Origin: Paenibacillus sp. BIC5C1
GTDB lineage: Bacteria > Bacillota > Bacilli > Paenibacillales > Paenibacillaceae
DNA length: 64,000 bases
Assembly (NCBI RefSeq): GCF_032399705.1
Contig: NZ_CP135922.1
Location: 1,302,001 to 1,366,000 of the forward strand
Direction of reading: 5' to 3'
Under the pieces are notes generated by a model. That model ran no database searches. It was not told the DNA's origin and saw only the letters and a list, made by a program, of their open reading frames with translations. Within the stretch, counting starts at the first letter, position 1; each line of letters opens with the position of its first letter. Shown here in pieces: positions 54,863-63,998 of this stretch. The position numbers were made by a program, and so were the translations under genes.

Positions 54863-57163
54863 TTATCCAAGACATTCCTCGTCGTCATCATCCGGGGAAT
54901 CGGAGGAGTCGTTGGGACGGTGCATTTTGCGGTACTGCCCTGGGGTATAACCCGTCTCTTTCTTGAATTTACGGATGAAGTTCGGTGTATCCAGATAACC
55001 GACGCGTGTGATGATATCTTTTAATGGATCGCTAGTATGCAACAGCAGCCGGATGACTTCATCCATCCGTTTCTGCCAGATATATTGGGTAAAGTTCATG
55101 CCGATCTTCTCTTTGAAGGAACGGCTGAAATACGAGGAAGAGATCGTGAATTTCGATGAAATCGTACCCAGGCTGAGATCATAATCTGAGTAATTGGTAT
55201 CAATATAAGCAACGATTTCATCCATCAGGGAGCTTTCTTCCGTCTCGCTCTTCGCCTCGACATGAGCACAGATTTCGGCGGCAAGTCCTTTCAGTTTTTT
55301 CTCCAAATCCTCCAACGAATCGTAGGAAGTGATCCTTGGAAGTTGATTAACCACATGATGAATGCCAAGCTCCGAGGCCGTTTTGAGCATCGTATTCAGA
55401 ATATCAAAGCAGATGCAGCGTAGCAGTGGTACAGACGGCATTTCGGATTTCAAGGTATTCAACGCAGTTGATACCATCTGAACCGCCACATCGTAACTGC
55501 CCTGTTTCAAGCTCTGATCCAGCTTAAGCAGCACATCCTTAGGTACCCAGAAAGAAGAATCCTGTTCACTAGAGCCGGAAAGGGCGTTGAAGAAGGTGCT
55601 GCTGCCCTGTCCGTGGAGCATGGATGCTTCCAGTGCGGTTGATGCCTCAATGTAGGATTGATTCAGCTGCAATGGAGAACTGTAGTTGTTGCCGATCCCG
55701 ATTGCGGGAGCAACTCCAACGTGATCTGCCACCATTGATTGCAGTGATTCAACAATAGACTCCATACGGGCATTCAAGCTGGATTCATACCCTACCTCGG
55801 CATCAAATCCGACGATGAGGGCCACTTGGTCTGGTTGTGGAAGCTCCACGCCGTAAGCATAAGCAGACAACTCCGGCAGTTCCATATCGTTAATCAGCTG
55901 CATAACAGTACGCTGTTCGAGGTGATCTCCGCTGGGAAAATCGTACATTTCCAATCCTAATGTCATGACAAAATAATGGGATCGGTTAAAGCGTATGCCG
56001 AGATTGTCCGTAAACTCAGAAGGGAGTTCTCCGGTATGGCCATGCTTCAGTAGCATGAGCAGAATATGATTACGAGCGTAGGGCTCCTGAAGGTCCACGC
56101 GCTGGCTGTAATCATGCAGCGTTTTCTTGATCCATTCCAGCTCGTTGCTGGTTGTGGAAGGTTCAGGATTATTTTTTAAACGGATAAACTCCATCAAGTC
56201 TGAAATTGGATGGTATTGTCTTCGGGCCAACATAATGGCAAGGAAGGTGCCCATCACGACCACGAAGGAGAAAACAAGAACAACAAAGGTACGAATATGG
56301 ACGATTCGACTAAAAAATTGATTGCTCGGCATAGCGGTTACATAAGTCCAGCCCGCGTCTGATTTGACGGATACAACCGAATGCGGTTCTTGATTTAAGG
56401 AGAGACTGTGGGTTCCCGGCTCAAGTTCAAACAGAGATTTGACTTCCTGTTCGGTAATGGTTTCCCCTTTATAATTGGCGGCCAGCACCTGCCCATAATT
56501 ATCGAAAATATAAGTCATCCCATGGTAGTCGCTGAGAATGGAATCAATCAATCCGGTCAGATTGGACTCGTGAATCAAGTACATGACAGTGCCGTGGGCA
56601 GGCGTATTATTAGGTGCAATCGGTACAAGGTAGGCCAGCATGGAATTGGGTACTTTGGTTCCTTGAACGACTTGCTCGGCTGGTCGTATCGTGGGGAACT
56701 GAACGTTATTCAAATCCCGGATCATGTCCGTTTTGTTCCATGTATTAAATTTGTAGCGGCCCGTGAATACATCCAGGTTCTCAGAGCCCTGAGACGAGTA
56801 GATGTTATCATCTCCGCGGAAGAACAGAAATAGTTCATCGATAATGGAACTGGTCGCCTTGTATTTGACCAAGGCACTAATCGATTCCCGGCTATAGTAG
56901 GGATGGTGAGTCCAATAGCGGGTCAGCTGCTCATCGTAAGCGATACGAAATGCGATGTCCTGCAATTCCTTCATGCGGTCATCAATGACCGTTTTTGCTT
57001 GGGTCAACTGATTGACATTGGTCTGCTCGATCTCTGAACGGAGCGTGTCCACAGCATTGTGATAAATAATAATAGTTAATATAACAAGAGGTATAAGGAA
57101 AATGGAGATATAGGATAGTGTGTACTTAAGCAGAAGCTTGGACTTGAAGTGATTCCATTTCAT
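54863..57163 (-). CDS. Membrane-anchored AraC-type regulator (YesS/YtdP-like)
   Basis: One-component regulator of 766 residues. Membrane helix 1 (about 12-34), an outer Cache-like sensor domain (about 40-280), helix 2 (about 290-312), a cytosolic linker and a C-terminal AraC DNA-binding domain (about 655-755), with LGTISSKFTISSSYFSRSFK and ITRVGYLDTPNFIRKFKKETG. The start is ATG 57161-57163 behind GGGAGG. Such proteins usually control adjacent LplABC operons. It converges on the glycan operon and lies 340 bases from the GH43 gene, so either could be its target. Confidence 0.9.
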   Translation of the reverse strand: MKWNHFKSKLLLKYTLSYISIFLIPLVILTIIIYHNAVDTLRSEIEQTNVNQLTQAKTVIDDRMKELQDIAFRIAYDEQLTRYWTHHPYYSRESISALVKYKATSSIIDELFLFFRGDDNIYSSQGSENLDVFTGRYKFNTWNKTDMIRDLNNVQFPTIRPAEQVVQGTKVPNSMLAYLVPIAPNNTPAHGTVMYLIHESNLTGLIDSILSDYHGMTYIFDNYGQVLAANYKGETITEQEVKSLFELEPGTHSLSLNQEPHSVVSVKSDAGWTYVTAMPSNQFFSRIVHIRTFVVLVFSFVVVMGTFLAIMLARRQYHPISDLMEFIRLKNNPEPSTTSNELEWIKKTLHDYSQRVDLQEPYARNHILLMLLKHGHTGELPSEFTDNLGIRFNRSHYFVMTLGLEMYDFPSGDHLEQRTVMQLINDMELPELSAYAYGVELPQPDQVALIVGFDAEVGYESSLNARMESIVESLQSMVADHVGVAPAIGIGNNYSSPLQLNQSYIEASTALEASMLHGQGSSTFFNALSGSSEQDSSFWVPKDVLLKLDQSLKQGSYDVAVQMVSTALNTLKSEMPSVPLLRCICFDILNTMLKTASELGIHHVVNQLPRITSYDSLEDLEKKLKGLAAEICAHVEAKSETEESSLMDEIVAYIDTNYSDYDLSLGTISSKFTISSSYFSRSFKEKIGMNFTQYIWQKRMDEVIRLLLHTSDPLKDIITRVGYLDTPNFIRKFKKETGYTPGQYRKMHRPNDSSDSPDDDDEECLG

Positions 57164-57502
57164 ACTCTGCAACCTCCCGTTTTTCTTTAGAGCTGCAGCG
57201 ATAGCGCTCTCATAAAGACAGTGAAGTATTACCATGATGCCGAGCTGCTAGGTGTTCCTACTAAAAATATTAGGAGAACTTCTCTAATAAATCAATGAAT
57301 CTTTTCTGAGATTTAAGGGGAGTCATGCAGAACGTTTCTTGAGAGAATCGATGTAGATAACCATAGCAAAATCCCCTTCGAGTTCACTCCTTTCCTTATG
57401 TTACCACACAAGGCTTTTTAAAGAGTATCAACTTGAAGGGGATGATTTTAATAGAGGTTATATTGTAGTTTGTACATTTATATTCGAAGGTCACACGATT
57501 AT
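57164..57502. other. Intergenic region between the GH43 and membrane AraC genes
   Basis: No gene seen. It contains an inverted repeat ATCCCCTTC (57371-57379) and GAAGGGGAT (57435-57443) with a 55-base loop, which could be the terminator stem of the GH43 operon or a regulatory site, and AT-rich promoter-like sequence for the AraC gene. Confidence 0.45.
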
Positions 57503-59020
57503 TTAATCCAGTGGTTCATAATCAAACCAATCGAACAGACTGGGTGCACCTTCTCCTGATGGATTGTGAGCATACATGGCAATGATGACTCCTGTGAAGC
57601 CGCCCGCCACTTCAGTAGAGAGCAGATGGGTTTCGCCCGAGCCGAGGACAGTGCCAGTTGTTGAACCTTGCTGCACGGAGAATGTGAATATATCACGCTG
57701 GGCCTGAATCTGTAATATCGCAGGTCCAGCTCCACAGTCCCGAATTACCTCTGTTCTTAAAGTACCAACCGTTCGTCGGAATATCATTTTTTTGTGACCG
57801 TTGACCCGAGTTATAGCCAGATCATAATGATATTTCTCATTCATATAGACGGTCAATCCCGCTTCGTCGCCATCATGCGTTGGATCAAAGTTCATTTTGG
57901 CAGCCAAGTTACATAAGAAATGGCTCAAGCGACGACCTACAAAGGCGGGATTTCCATTATCATTGAGAGATACGGGGTTTCCTCGCAGAACAAGATGGCC
58001 CGGGTGTTCTGTGAGTGACCAACTATCTGGAGCTGGATTCCGTAGGAAGATCCAGTCCAGACCAAGTGTGGACACATTGAAATCATCCCGGGTTCCCTTG
58101 TGGGGCCATTGGACTTCAGGCAGCTGCGGGCCAATCATGACAGGCTCAATATGTCCGTCATGACCGATGATAGGCCATCCTTCACTCGTCCAGTTCACGG
58201 GTGCGAGGAATGTCTCACGCCCCAAGTGATGCCGCAAGGGGTAGGCTGCTGGGCGTATTCCAAGGCATACCGCCCACCAGCTTCCGTCATGTGCTTGCAC
58301 CAAATCGGCATGCCCAGTGGCGTGAATGCTGCTTTTCATGCTTCGGTTCGAAAGGATCGGATTGTGAGGGCAGGGATGGAAAGGCCCATATGGATCCGTG
58401 CTTCGTGCAATGGTTTCCATATGCCCGTATTCGGTTCCCCCTTCGGCGATCATCAGATAGTAGAGGCCATTTATTTTGTACAAGTGTGGGGCCTCAGGTG
58501 CGGCACCGCCAGTTCCCTTCCAGATGAACTGGCTCTCTGTCAGCTTGTTGCCCGTCAAGATGTCGATCTCGCATTGATAGATTCCCTCACCTTCATTCCC
58601 ATTACAGGCGGATTGAAAGTAAATACGACCATCATCATCAAAGAATAGGGAGGGGTCTATGCCATCCTGGGCGACAAAAATAGGATCGGACCAAGGTCCT
58701 TCAGGTTTCCTGCTTCGTACATAGAAGTTGCCGCCTCCGCTTACATTGGTAGTTGTCATGTAGAACCAGCCATCATCGTGGCGTAGAGTTGGCGCATAAA
58801 TACCTCCGGAACTGCCCGCTTTGGAGAGTGGAAGCTGTTCGGCAGAAGTGAGTACATGGCCAATCTGTCGCCAATTCACAAGATCTTTGCTATGAAAAAG
58901 GGGTACACCCGGGAAATATTCAAACGTGCTGGTTACGAGGTAATAATCTTCGTCTACCCGACAGATGCTGGGATCTGGATAGAAGCCCGGAATCACGGGA
59001 TTGGTGTAGTTCGACATCAT
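57503..59020 (-). CDS. GH43 beta-xylosidase/arabinofuranosidase
   Basis: Cytosolic GH43 enzyme of 505 residues. The five-bladed propeller (about 1-310) has the three catalytic acids: Asp16 (YPDPSIC), Asp122 (GIDPSLF) and Glu176 (APEAPHLY). The C-terminal domain (about 320-505) is a concanavalin-like beta-sandwich as in beta-xylosidases. There is no signal peptide. GGAG lies six bases before the ATG. It is co-transcribed with the upstream binding-protein gene (nine-base gap). Activity on xylo-oligosaccharides is the likeliest, by family. Confidence 0.93.
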   Translation of the reverse strand: MMSNYTNPVIPGFYPDPSICRVDEDYYLVTSTFEYFPGVPLFHSKDLVNWRQIGHVLTSAEQLPLSKAGSSGGIYAPTLRHDDGWFYMTTTNVSGGGNFYVRSRKPEGPWSDPIFVAQDGIDPSLFFDDDGRIYFQSACNGNEGEGIYQCEIDILTGNKLTESQFIWKGTGGAAPEAPHLYKINGLYYLMIAEGGTEYGHMETIARSTDPYGPFHPCPHNPILSNRSMKSSIHATGHADLVQAHDGSWWAVCLGIRPAAYPLRHHLGRETFLAPVNWTSEGWPIIGHDGHIEPVMIGPQLPEVQWPHKGTRDDFNVSTLGLDWIFLRNPAPDSWSLTEHPGHLVLRGNPVSLNDNGNPAFVGRRLSHFLCNLAAKMNFDPTHDGDEAGLTVYMNEKYHYDLAITRVNGHKKMIFRRTVGTLRTEVIRDCGAGPAILQIQAQRDIFTFSVQQGSTTGTVLGSGETHLLSTEVAGGFTGVIIAMYAHNPSGEGAPSLFDWFDYEPLD

Positions 59021-59029
59021 GTAGTGCTC

Positions 59030-60718
59030 CTATTCATTCCAGAGTTTAACGCGATCCTGGACGTATTTGGTGAATCCCTGCTCCATTTTTTCGACATCTG
59101 CATCAACAAGCTTCTGCTGATAGTCATTCCAGATGGCATCGAATTCTTCCGGTTTCGCCATGACGGCCAGCGGAATCTGTTTCCATGTAATATCCTTCAC
59201 TTTATTAGCTATAATGTTGATTTCATCATCACTTGGCACAGAGATATTCCATACCGCTCCCCATGGTTTTACCGGGAAATCCTTTTCGTTCGGAAACAGA
59301 TCCATCCAGGTCGTTGCATCGTAAGCTTGAAGGGTCTCTTTCTCTACATCCGTATAATTCTCAATAATCTGTTCCGGGAAGTTCTTGGTATAATAATTGT
59401 CAGTAGAGTCTTTCGCGCCATCCCCGTAATGACCACCTATATTGGTGTAAAGGCCTACGCCGGATTCTCTGGTGAAGGCGATATTGTCATTAATAATGCG
59501 CTGCTGCACATCCGCGGGTACAACTCGCTTACCGTCCTCCGTCGTATATTGCTTACCTTCTACGCCCCAATAGTTAAGGATTTGGCCTTCCTCGGAAGCG
59601 AGAAAATCCAGAAATTTAATGGCTCGGACCGGATCTTCTGCACTTTCAGTTATGCCTACACCCCAGCCAGCCATGAACCCAGTGGACTGGTATCGGTTAT
59701 CCTTGTATTGATCGGATAGCATGACAGAATAATGTCCATAGGTTTGATCATTTTTTCCTGCAGCCTTCAGCGCCTTTTCCCCATCGGAGTAGCCCCAGTC
59801 TGCATCGATCAGACCGATGACACGACCAGAAGCGACTTTGGCCAGATATTGATCGTTTTTCTGAATAAAAGACTCCTGATCAAGCAACCCAGTGTTATAC
59901 ATATGGTTAAGCCATTGGAAGTACTCTTTCTCACCTTCCGTGCGGAAATGGTAGGTTGCTTCATGCGTTTCCGGATCAATGTAGTACTCTCCATCACCGG
60001 ATTTACCAGTAGTCTCAGCCGCGGGATTTGTCACGGTAATTTGAATGTGCCAGTCATCCGCGTTTAATGTCATGCCGATATTTTTGTTACCATTCTCATC
60101 GGTAGGGTGCTTCTCCAAATAAGATCGAATGACATTTTCATAATCTTGCAGTGTCTTGATCTGAGGGTACCCGGCCTCCTGCACAGCACGATGCTGAAGC
60201 TCAAAACCTGCACCAGCCACGAAGTTGACCCCGTCTATGGCTGAGTAGGTAGGAATGACATAGATGGAAGGATCGTCGTTACTGTAGCGCAGACGTTTGA
60301 TTTGGTCACCGAAGAGTTTTTGGATGTTTGGGGCATGTTGATCGATCAGATCAGTAAGGTCCAGCATTGCTCCTGCATCAACCAATTTGTCCAAATCCCC
60401 CTTGGGACTGATCAGATCGGGGTAATCACCACTTGCTGCGATCAGTGCCAGTCTCTGTGCGGGGTCCGATACTGCGAATTCGGCATCCAGTGTGATGCCT
60501 GTCTGCTTGGTAATTTCCTTGCCGACATCATCCTGCATCTTATTCCAGTTCGCGTTGGAATCTGCTCCAAAGAAAGTCAACGTCATCGGCGAAGTATCAC
60601 TGGCATTTCCTTCTTTGTTTTCTGAGCTTTCATTGCCGCTACTGCACCCTGCCAGCAAGCTTAATGAGAGTGTAAGTGCAACGGAAACTTTTGCAATCTT
60701 TCTCATCGAATGAACCAT
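59030..60718 (-). CDS. Sugar-binding lipoprotein, LplA type, without permeases
   Basis: Extracellular solute-binding protein of 562 residues with lipobox LLAGC (Cys25). The fold features are those of LplA-like proteins (LTFFGADSNANWNKMQDDVG opening, FMAGWGVGITESAEDPVRAI). AGGGGG lies just before the start. It heads a two-gene operon with GH43; no permease genes follow, so it must use permeases encoded elsewhere. It is divergent from the AraC gene at 60903, its likely regulator. Confidence 0.92.
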   Translation of the reverse strand: MVHSMRKIAKVSVALTLSLSLLAGCSSGNESSENKEGNASDTSPMTLTFFGADSNANWNKMQDDVGKEITKQTGITLDAEFAVSDPAQRLALIAASGDYPDLISPKGDLDKLVDAGAMLDLTDLIDQHAPNIQKLFGDQIKRLRYSNDDPSIYVIPTYSAIDGVNFVAGAGFELQHRAVQEAGYPQIKTLQDYENVIRSYLEKHPTDENGNKNIGMTLNADDWHIQITVTNPAAETTGKSGDGEYYIDPETHEATYHFRTEGEKEYFQWLNHMYNTGLLDQESFIQKNDQYLAKVASGRVIGLIDADWGYSDGEKALKAAGKNDQTYGHYSVMLSDQYKDNRYQSTGFMAGWGVGITESAEDPVRAIKFLDFLASEEGQILNYWGVEGKQYTTEDGKRVVPADVQQRIINDNIAFTRESGVGLYTNIGGHYGDGAKDSTDNYYTKNFPEQIIENYTDVEKETLQAYDATTWMDLFPNEKDFPVKPWGAVWNISVPSDDEINIIANKVKDITWKQIPLAVMAKPEEFDAIWNDYQQKLVDADVEKMEQGFTKYVQDRVKLWNE

Positions 60719-60749
60719 AATGACCCCCTAATGTTATTCGTTAATTTCT

Positions 60750-60763
60750 TGAATTCGCTTACA
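60750..60763 (+). promoter_or_regulatory. Near-consensus cre box
   Basis: TGAATTCGCTTACA differs from the cre consensus at one position (the fifth). It lies in the divergent promoter region between the binding-protein and AraC genes. Confidence 0.4.
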
Positions 60764-60902
60764 ATAATCACTTAATCTGTGCTGTATTTGCAGCGCTACA
60801 TGAGGAATTATAGAGAACCAATGATCGGCAAACCTTGATTTTTCGGTCATGGAGTAGCATGATATAGACATTCATTCCAACATGAATCATGGAGGCGAAC
60901 TG

Positions 60903-61766
60903 TTGAGCAACGCCTATTTGAATTGGTTTACAGCTGATTTGGAATTTCCGTTCTACATTCAATATGGAGGACATGACGAAGACACCGAACTTCATAAGCA
61001 TGTGGACTTTTCGGAACTTGTTATTGTCCTGAATGGCAATGCGACGCATGTTGTTAATACGGAGGAGTTTTTTGTTAAGAAAGGCAATGTATTTGTGATT
61101 AATGGTTCCACTCCGCATGCCTACAGAGATCCTCATGATTTTCAGATATGCAACATTATGTTCAGACCCGAAATGCTTGCTTCCGCCGGACCGGATCTGA
61201 GAAAATCAAAGGGGTTTCAGGCTTTGTTTGTATTGGAGCCGTTTTATCGCAATATTCACTCCTATCCGAGTAAAATGTCCTTGCCTATTTCCAATCTGGA
61301 GTATGTGGAATCACTGATCTCTGTCATGATTGAGGAGTATAGAAGCAGACAGCAAGGATATCAGACGATGCTGATCTCCCGTTTTACGGAGATGGTTGTT
61401 TATCTGTCGAGGCATTATGAGACACAGGAGAAGGGGATTGAGGGCACTAATCTGATGCATCTGGCGAATGCCATTTCCTATATCGAGGATCATTATCTTG
61501 AACCCCTGACCTTGGAAGAGATTGCAGGGAAGTCGAATGTTTCTATACGGCATCTGAATCGCATCTTTCGATCCTATTATCAGATGACGCCCATCTCGTA
61601 TTTACAGAAGCTGCGACTGGAGAAGGCATGTTATCTGTTAAAACAGGGGAACCTGTCCATTACTGAAATTTCTTATGAATGCGGGTTTAACGATAGCAAT
61701 TATTTTACCCGGCAGTTCACAAAGATGTATGGCATTTCTCCCAAAACGTACAGGCAATCTCTATAA
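60903..61766 (+). CDS. AraC-family regulator with a cupin-type N-terminus
   Basis: Regulator of 287 residues. The N-terminal cupin/AraC-binding domain (about 1-150) has LHKHVDFSELVIVL and KKGNVFVINGSTPHAY; the C-terminal AraC helix-turn-helix pair is at about 185-285 (LEEIAGKSNVSIRHLNRIF and ISYECGFNDSNYFTRQF). It resembles RhaS/RhaR. The start chosen is TTG 60903, seven bases after GGAGG; ATG 60882 lies upstream of that site. It probably controls the divergent binding-protein/GH43 operon. Confidence 0.88.
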   Translation: MSNAYLNWFTADLEFPFYIQYGGHDEDTELHKHVDFSELVIVLNGNATHVVNTEEFFVKKGNVFVINGSTPHAYRDPHDFQICNIMFRPEMLASAGPDLRKSKGFQALFVLEPFYRNIHSYPSKMSLPISNLEYVESLISVMIEEYRSRQQGYQTMLISRFTEMVVYLSRHYETQEKGIEGTNLMHLANAISYIEDHYLEPLTLEEIAGKSNVSIRHLNRIFRSYYQMTPISYLQKLRLEKACYLLKQGNLSITEISYECGFNDSNYFTRQFTKMYGISPKTYRQSL

Positions 61767-61808
61767 CATGCCGCTGTGGTGTGATGAACGAATGAAGGAG
61801 GGGTGAGT

Positions 61809-62168
61809 GTGAGAGAAACCTGTGTTCCAACTGGAGTGGCACTAAAAGATACCGGCTTTGGATATACGCTGTCCCTGGTAAGCGGTAAATATAAAATGGT
61901 TATTCTATATTGGCTGTCCGAAAACAAAGTGATGAGGCATAATGAGCTGAAGAGAAGCATTGGTACCATTTCTTACAAAACATTGAGCGTCATGCTTAAG
62001 GAGTTAGAGGAACATGATCTGATTCTACGCAAAGAATATCCCCAAATTCCGCCCAAAGTTGAATATTCATTGTCGGAACGAGGAAAATCAATAATGCCAC
62101 TGTTAGATATGATGTGTGATTGGGGAGAAGCCAATATGGCGTCTGCCCCAGGGTTAATACAATGCTAA
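61809..62168 (+). CDS. HxlR-family transcriptional regulator
   Basis: Winged-helix regulator of 119 residues of the HxlR (DUF24) type: TLSLVSGKYKMVILYWL, MRHNELKRSIGTISYKTLSV and VEYSLSERGKSIMPLL. The start is GTG 61809, with AAGGAGGGG just before it. A Cys in the N-terminus (ETCVP) is at the position used for redox sensing by YodB/HypR-like members, although the surrounding sequence differs. It converges on a flavodoxin-fold quinone reductase gene whose promoter carries an HxlR-like palindrome. Confidence 0.88.
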   Translation: MRETCVPTGVALKDTGFGYTLSLVSGKYKMVILYWLSENKVMRHNELKRSIGTISYKTLSVMLKELEEHDLILRKEYPQIPPKVEYSLSERGKSIMPLLDMMCDWGEANMASAPGLIQC

Positions 62169-62196
62169 CGGTCAGGTTGTGAGAGATTAAAAAAGC

Positions 62197-62237
62197 AAAA
62201 AGCAGTATCTCCTGAAAATTGGAGATACTGCTTTTTT
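62197..62237. terminator. Bidirectional terminator
   Basis: AAAAGCAGTATCTCC pairs with GGAGATACTGCTTTT, followed by TT. Confidence 0.88.
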
Positions 62238-62256
62238 GATCTGCTCTGAGTGGGCT

Positions 62257-62784
62257 TTAGAAGTTCTCCATGAAACGTAAATAGTTATGTGCGCTTTGTT
62301 CCAATTCATCTGCTGTAGGTTCATGTTCTGCCCCGTAGAAGGCAAAGAATGGCCGATAATCGGCATCGCAGTAATAGAAAGTCGTCTCAAAAGGCGTTAG
62401 CAGTTGTCCAAGGGTATAACGATATTTGCCCTCTTCCGTGTAATCCGCCTCTTTGATTCCGGCAGATACGGCCAAAGCGACTTTGCGTTGCTGCAATTTG
62501 TCCCCCTTGGAGCCGTAAGCCCAGCCATACGTAAAAACTTCATCCAGCCATTGTTTAAGAAGAGGTGGGCTGCTGAACCAATAGAACGGAAATTGCAACA
62601 CAAGATGGTCATGACTTTCAATGAGCTGCTGTTCTTGCTGCACATCAATATGTCCATCAGGGTAAACTTTATAAAGTTCATGTACCGTATATTTTTCTGG
62701 ATATTGTTGGAGTTCTTCTATCCATCGTTTGTTGATGACCGACGTTTCCGGGTTGGGATGTGCTACGATGACAAGTGTTTTCAA
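62257..62784 (-). CDS. Flavodoxin-fold NAD(P)H quinone reductase
   Basis: FMN-dependent oxidoreductase of 175 residues, MdaB/YwrO/KefF group. The opening strand VIVAHPNPETSVINKRW binds the flavin phosphate, and LVLQFPFYWFSSPPLLKQWLDEVFTYGWAYG is the family signature. The start is TTG 62782-62784 behind GAGAGGAAG. It reduces quinones by two electrons in the family. A near-perfect 24-base palindrome at 62868-62891 lies upstream of a likely promoter, suggesting control by the HxlR regulator encoded next door. Confidence 0.9.
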   Translation of the reverse strand: MKTLVIVAHPNPETSVINKRWIEELQQYPEKYTVHELYKVYPDGHIDVQQEQQLIESHDHLVLQFPFYWFSSPPLLKQWLDEVFTYGWAYGSKGDKLQQRKVALAVSAGIKEADYTEEGKYRYTLGQLLTPFETTFYYCDADYRPFFAFYGAEHEPTADELEQSAHNYLRFMENF

Positions 62785-62867
62785 AATGAATTCTTCCTCT
62801 CTAAGCTATAATGTTTCTTGAGTATAAAGGGAGAATTGCCAGGATGTAAGTATGCACTTTTAGTACA

Positions 62868-62891
62868 GGTACTTACCTTAAGGTAAGCACC
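62868..62891. promoter_or_regulatory. Candidate HxlR operator of the quinone reductase gene
   Basis: Arms GGTACTTACCTT and AAGGTAAGCACC meet at TTAA and match at 11 of 12 paired positions. GTA-N-TTAC arms are typical for HxlR/YodB-type regulators. On the minus strand it lies upstream of a weak -35 and a TATACT -10. Confidence 0.55.
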
Positions 62892-63009
62892 ACCGGTCGT
62901 TTTGTATGTTCCTTTGAGGCACTCCAAACGGTCATGGATATGAGGTGTGGCAGGGGGTTATGGGAACATGCAGAGCGTCTCGGGAAGGTTAAGTCATAGA
63001 AAGGAGTAT

Positions 63010-63035
63010 AGCCGCCAGATTAATGCTTGGCGGCT
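63010..63035 (-). terminator. Terminator of the second ArsR-type gene
   Basis: AGCCGCCA pairs with TGGCGGCT. It lies just downstream of the minus-strand gene ending at 63084, although the T-tract on that strand is weak. Confidence 0.5.
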
Positions 63036-63083
63036 GTTTATTAATTTTTAAGTTATAAACGTGGTGTGTTCGTAATGGAGTCA

Positions 63084-63980
63084 TTATTCCTCTTGCACAT
63101 TATAGAGCACACGGGCAAGCAGATTCTGACCATAATTGCCGAAATTTTTGCCAAAGATCGTCAATCCGCGTTTGTTCACTGGTCCGTCCGTTACAGCAAT
63201 TCGAAAGTGGATATCGCTTTTGTAATCCAGGCCAATCTCGTCCAGAGTTACATCGGAGATGCGGCATCCATCAATATAGCTGCCCTCTTGGGTGATACGG
63301 ATCAGTTTCAGCATCCCGTATTGATTCAGATGCGGCGGCCACCAGTCCGGATTGAACGTACCACGGGTATTACCAAAATCTCCTGGGCTCGTCCAACAAC
63401 CAATCTCGATGCCGTTAACGTAGAAATAAATATCCGAAGGGTAGTTGTCGCAAAAACCTGGTGCCTCCGAACCCAATTCCATGGACAACTGGATTTCGCT
63501 GAACGTTTGGTTGGGCTTAAGGTAGTTGGGAATTCGATATTCGAGATAACCTTCGGCTAGCCAAATCATCTCCGCATCAATACGGAGTGGATCAGCAAAG
63601 TAACGTGGATCATCGAACTCACCGACAATGCTGTCCCGGGTAGCGAGACCACATGTAGGAGCTGCCTGATAATCGCTATAATGCCCTACCTGAATTTCAA
63701 CCTCGTATCGGTTATAAATCTCCTGTGAACGCAGGTCCACCATTAATTTTTCCTCATTGAGATAACATATCTTCTGAATTCCATGTTTACCAACCGCAGT
63801 ATTGATCTCAATCAGACCGCTTTCTTCCAATTTCTTAATATGCATTGTAATGGCGCCATTGCTGAGCCCCAGTTTGGTTGCGAGATCATTGAGGTTAAGA
63901 CTCTGGTTCTTGGCAAGCAGTTCAATGATCTGGATCCGAATTTCCGAACTGAGTGCCTTGAAAATATTAACGCCAGACAT
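63084..63980 (-). CDS. Second ArsR-type regulator with a sensor-like domain
   Basis: Regulator of 298 residues, a paralogue of the protein at 34334. The winged helix (about 5-75) is FKALSSEIRIQIIELLAKN with SNGAITMHIKKLE. The C-terminal domain shares the blocks PTCGLAT, DDPRYFADP, EYRIPNY, GSEAP, WTSPGDFGN and NQYGMLK with the first copy. TTTAATATAAAT lies directly upstream (63987-63998). By analogy with abfA, a glycoside hydrolase gene may start beyond the window edge; that is inference. Confidence 0.82.
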   Translation of the reverse strand: MSGVNIFKALSSEIRIQIIELLAKNQSLNLNDLATKLGLSNGAITMHIKKLEESGLIEINTAVGKHGIQKICYLNEEKLMVDLRSQEIYNRYEVEIQVGHYSDYQAAPTCGLATRDSIVGEFDDPRYFADPLRIDAEMIWLAEGYLEYRIPNYLKPNQTFSEIQLSMELGSEAPGFCDNYPSDIYFYVNGIEIGCWTSPGDFGNTRGTFNPDWWPPHLNQYGMLKLIRITQEGSYIDGCRISDVTLDEIGLDYKSDIHFRIAVTDGPVNKRGLTIFGKNFGNYGQNLLARVLYNVQEE

Positions 63981-63986
63981 CAGATC

Positions 63987-63998
63987 TTTAATATAAAT
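63987..63998. promoter_or_regulatory. TTTAATATAAAT site at the second ArsR-type gene
   Basis: Exact 12-base match to the site at 35346-35357 in the abfA promoter region. It lies 7-18 bases before the start codon, where the ribosome site would be, consistent with autoregulation. Confidence 0.4.
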
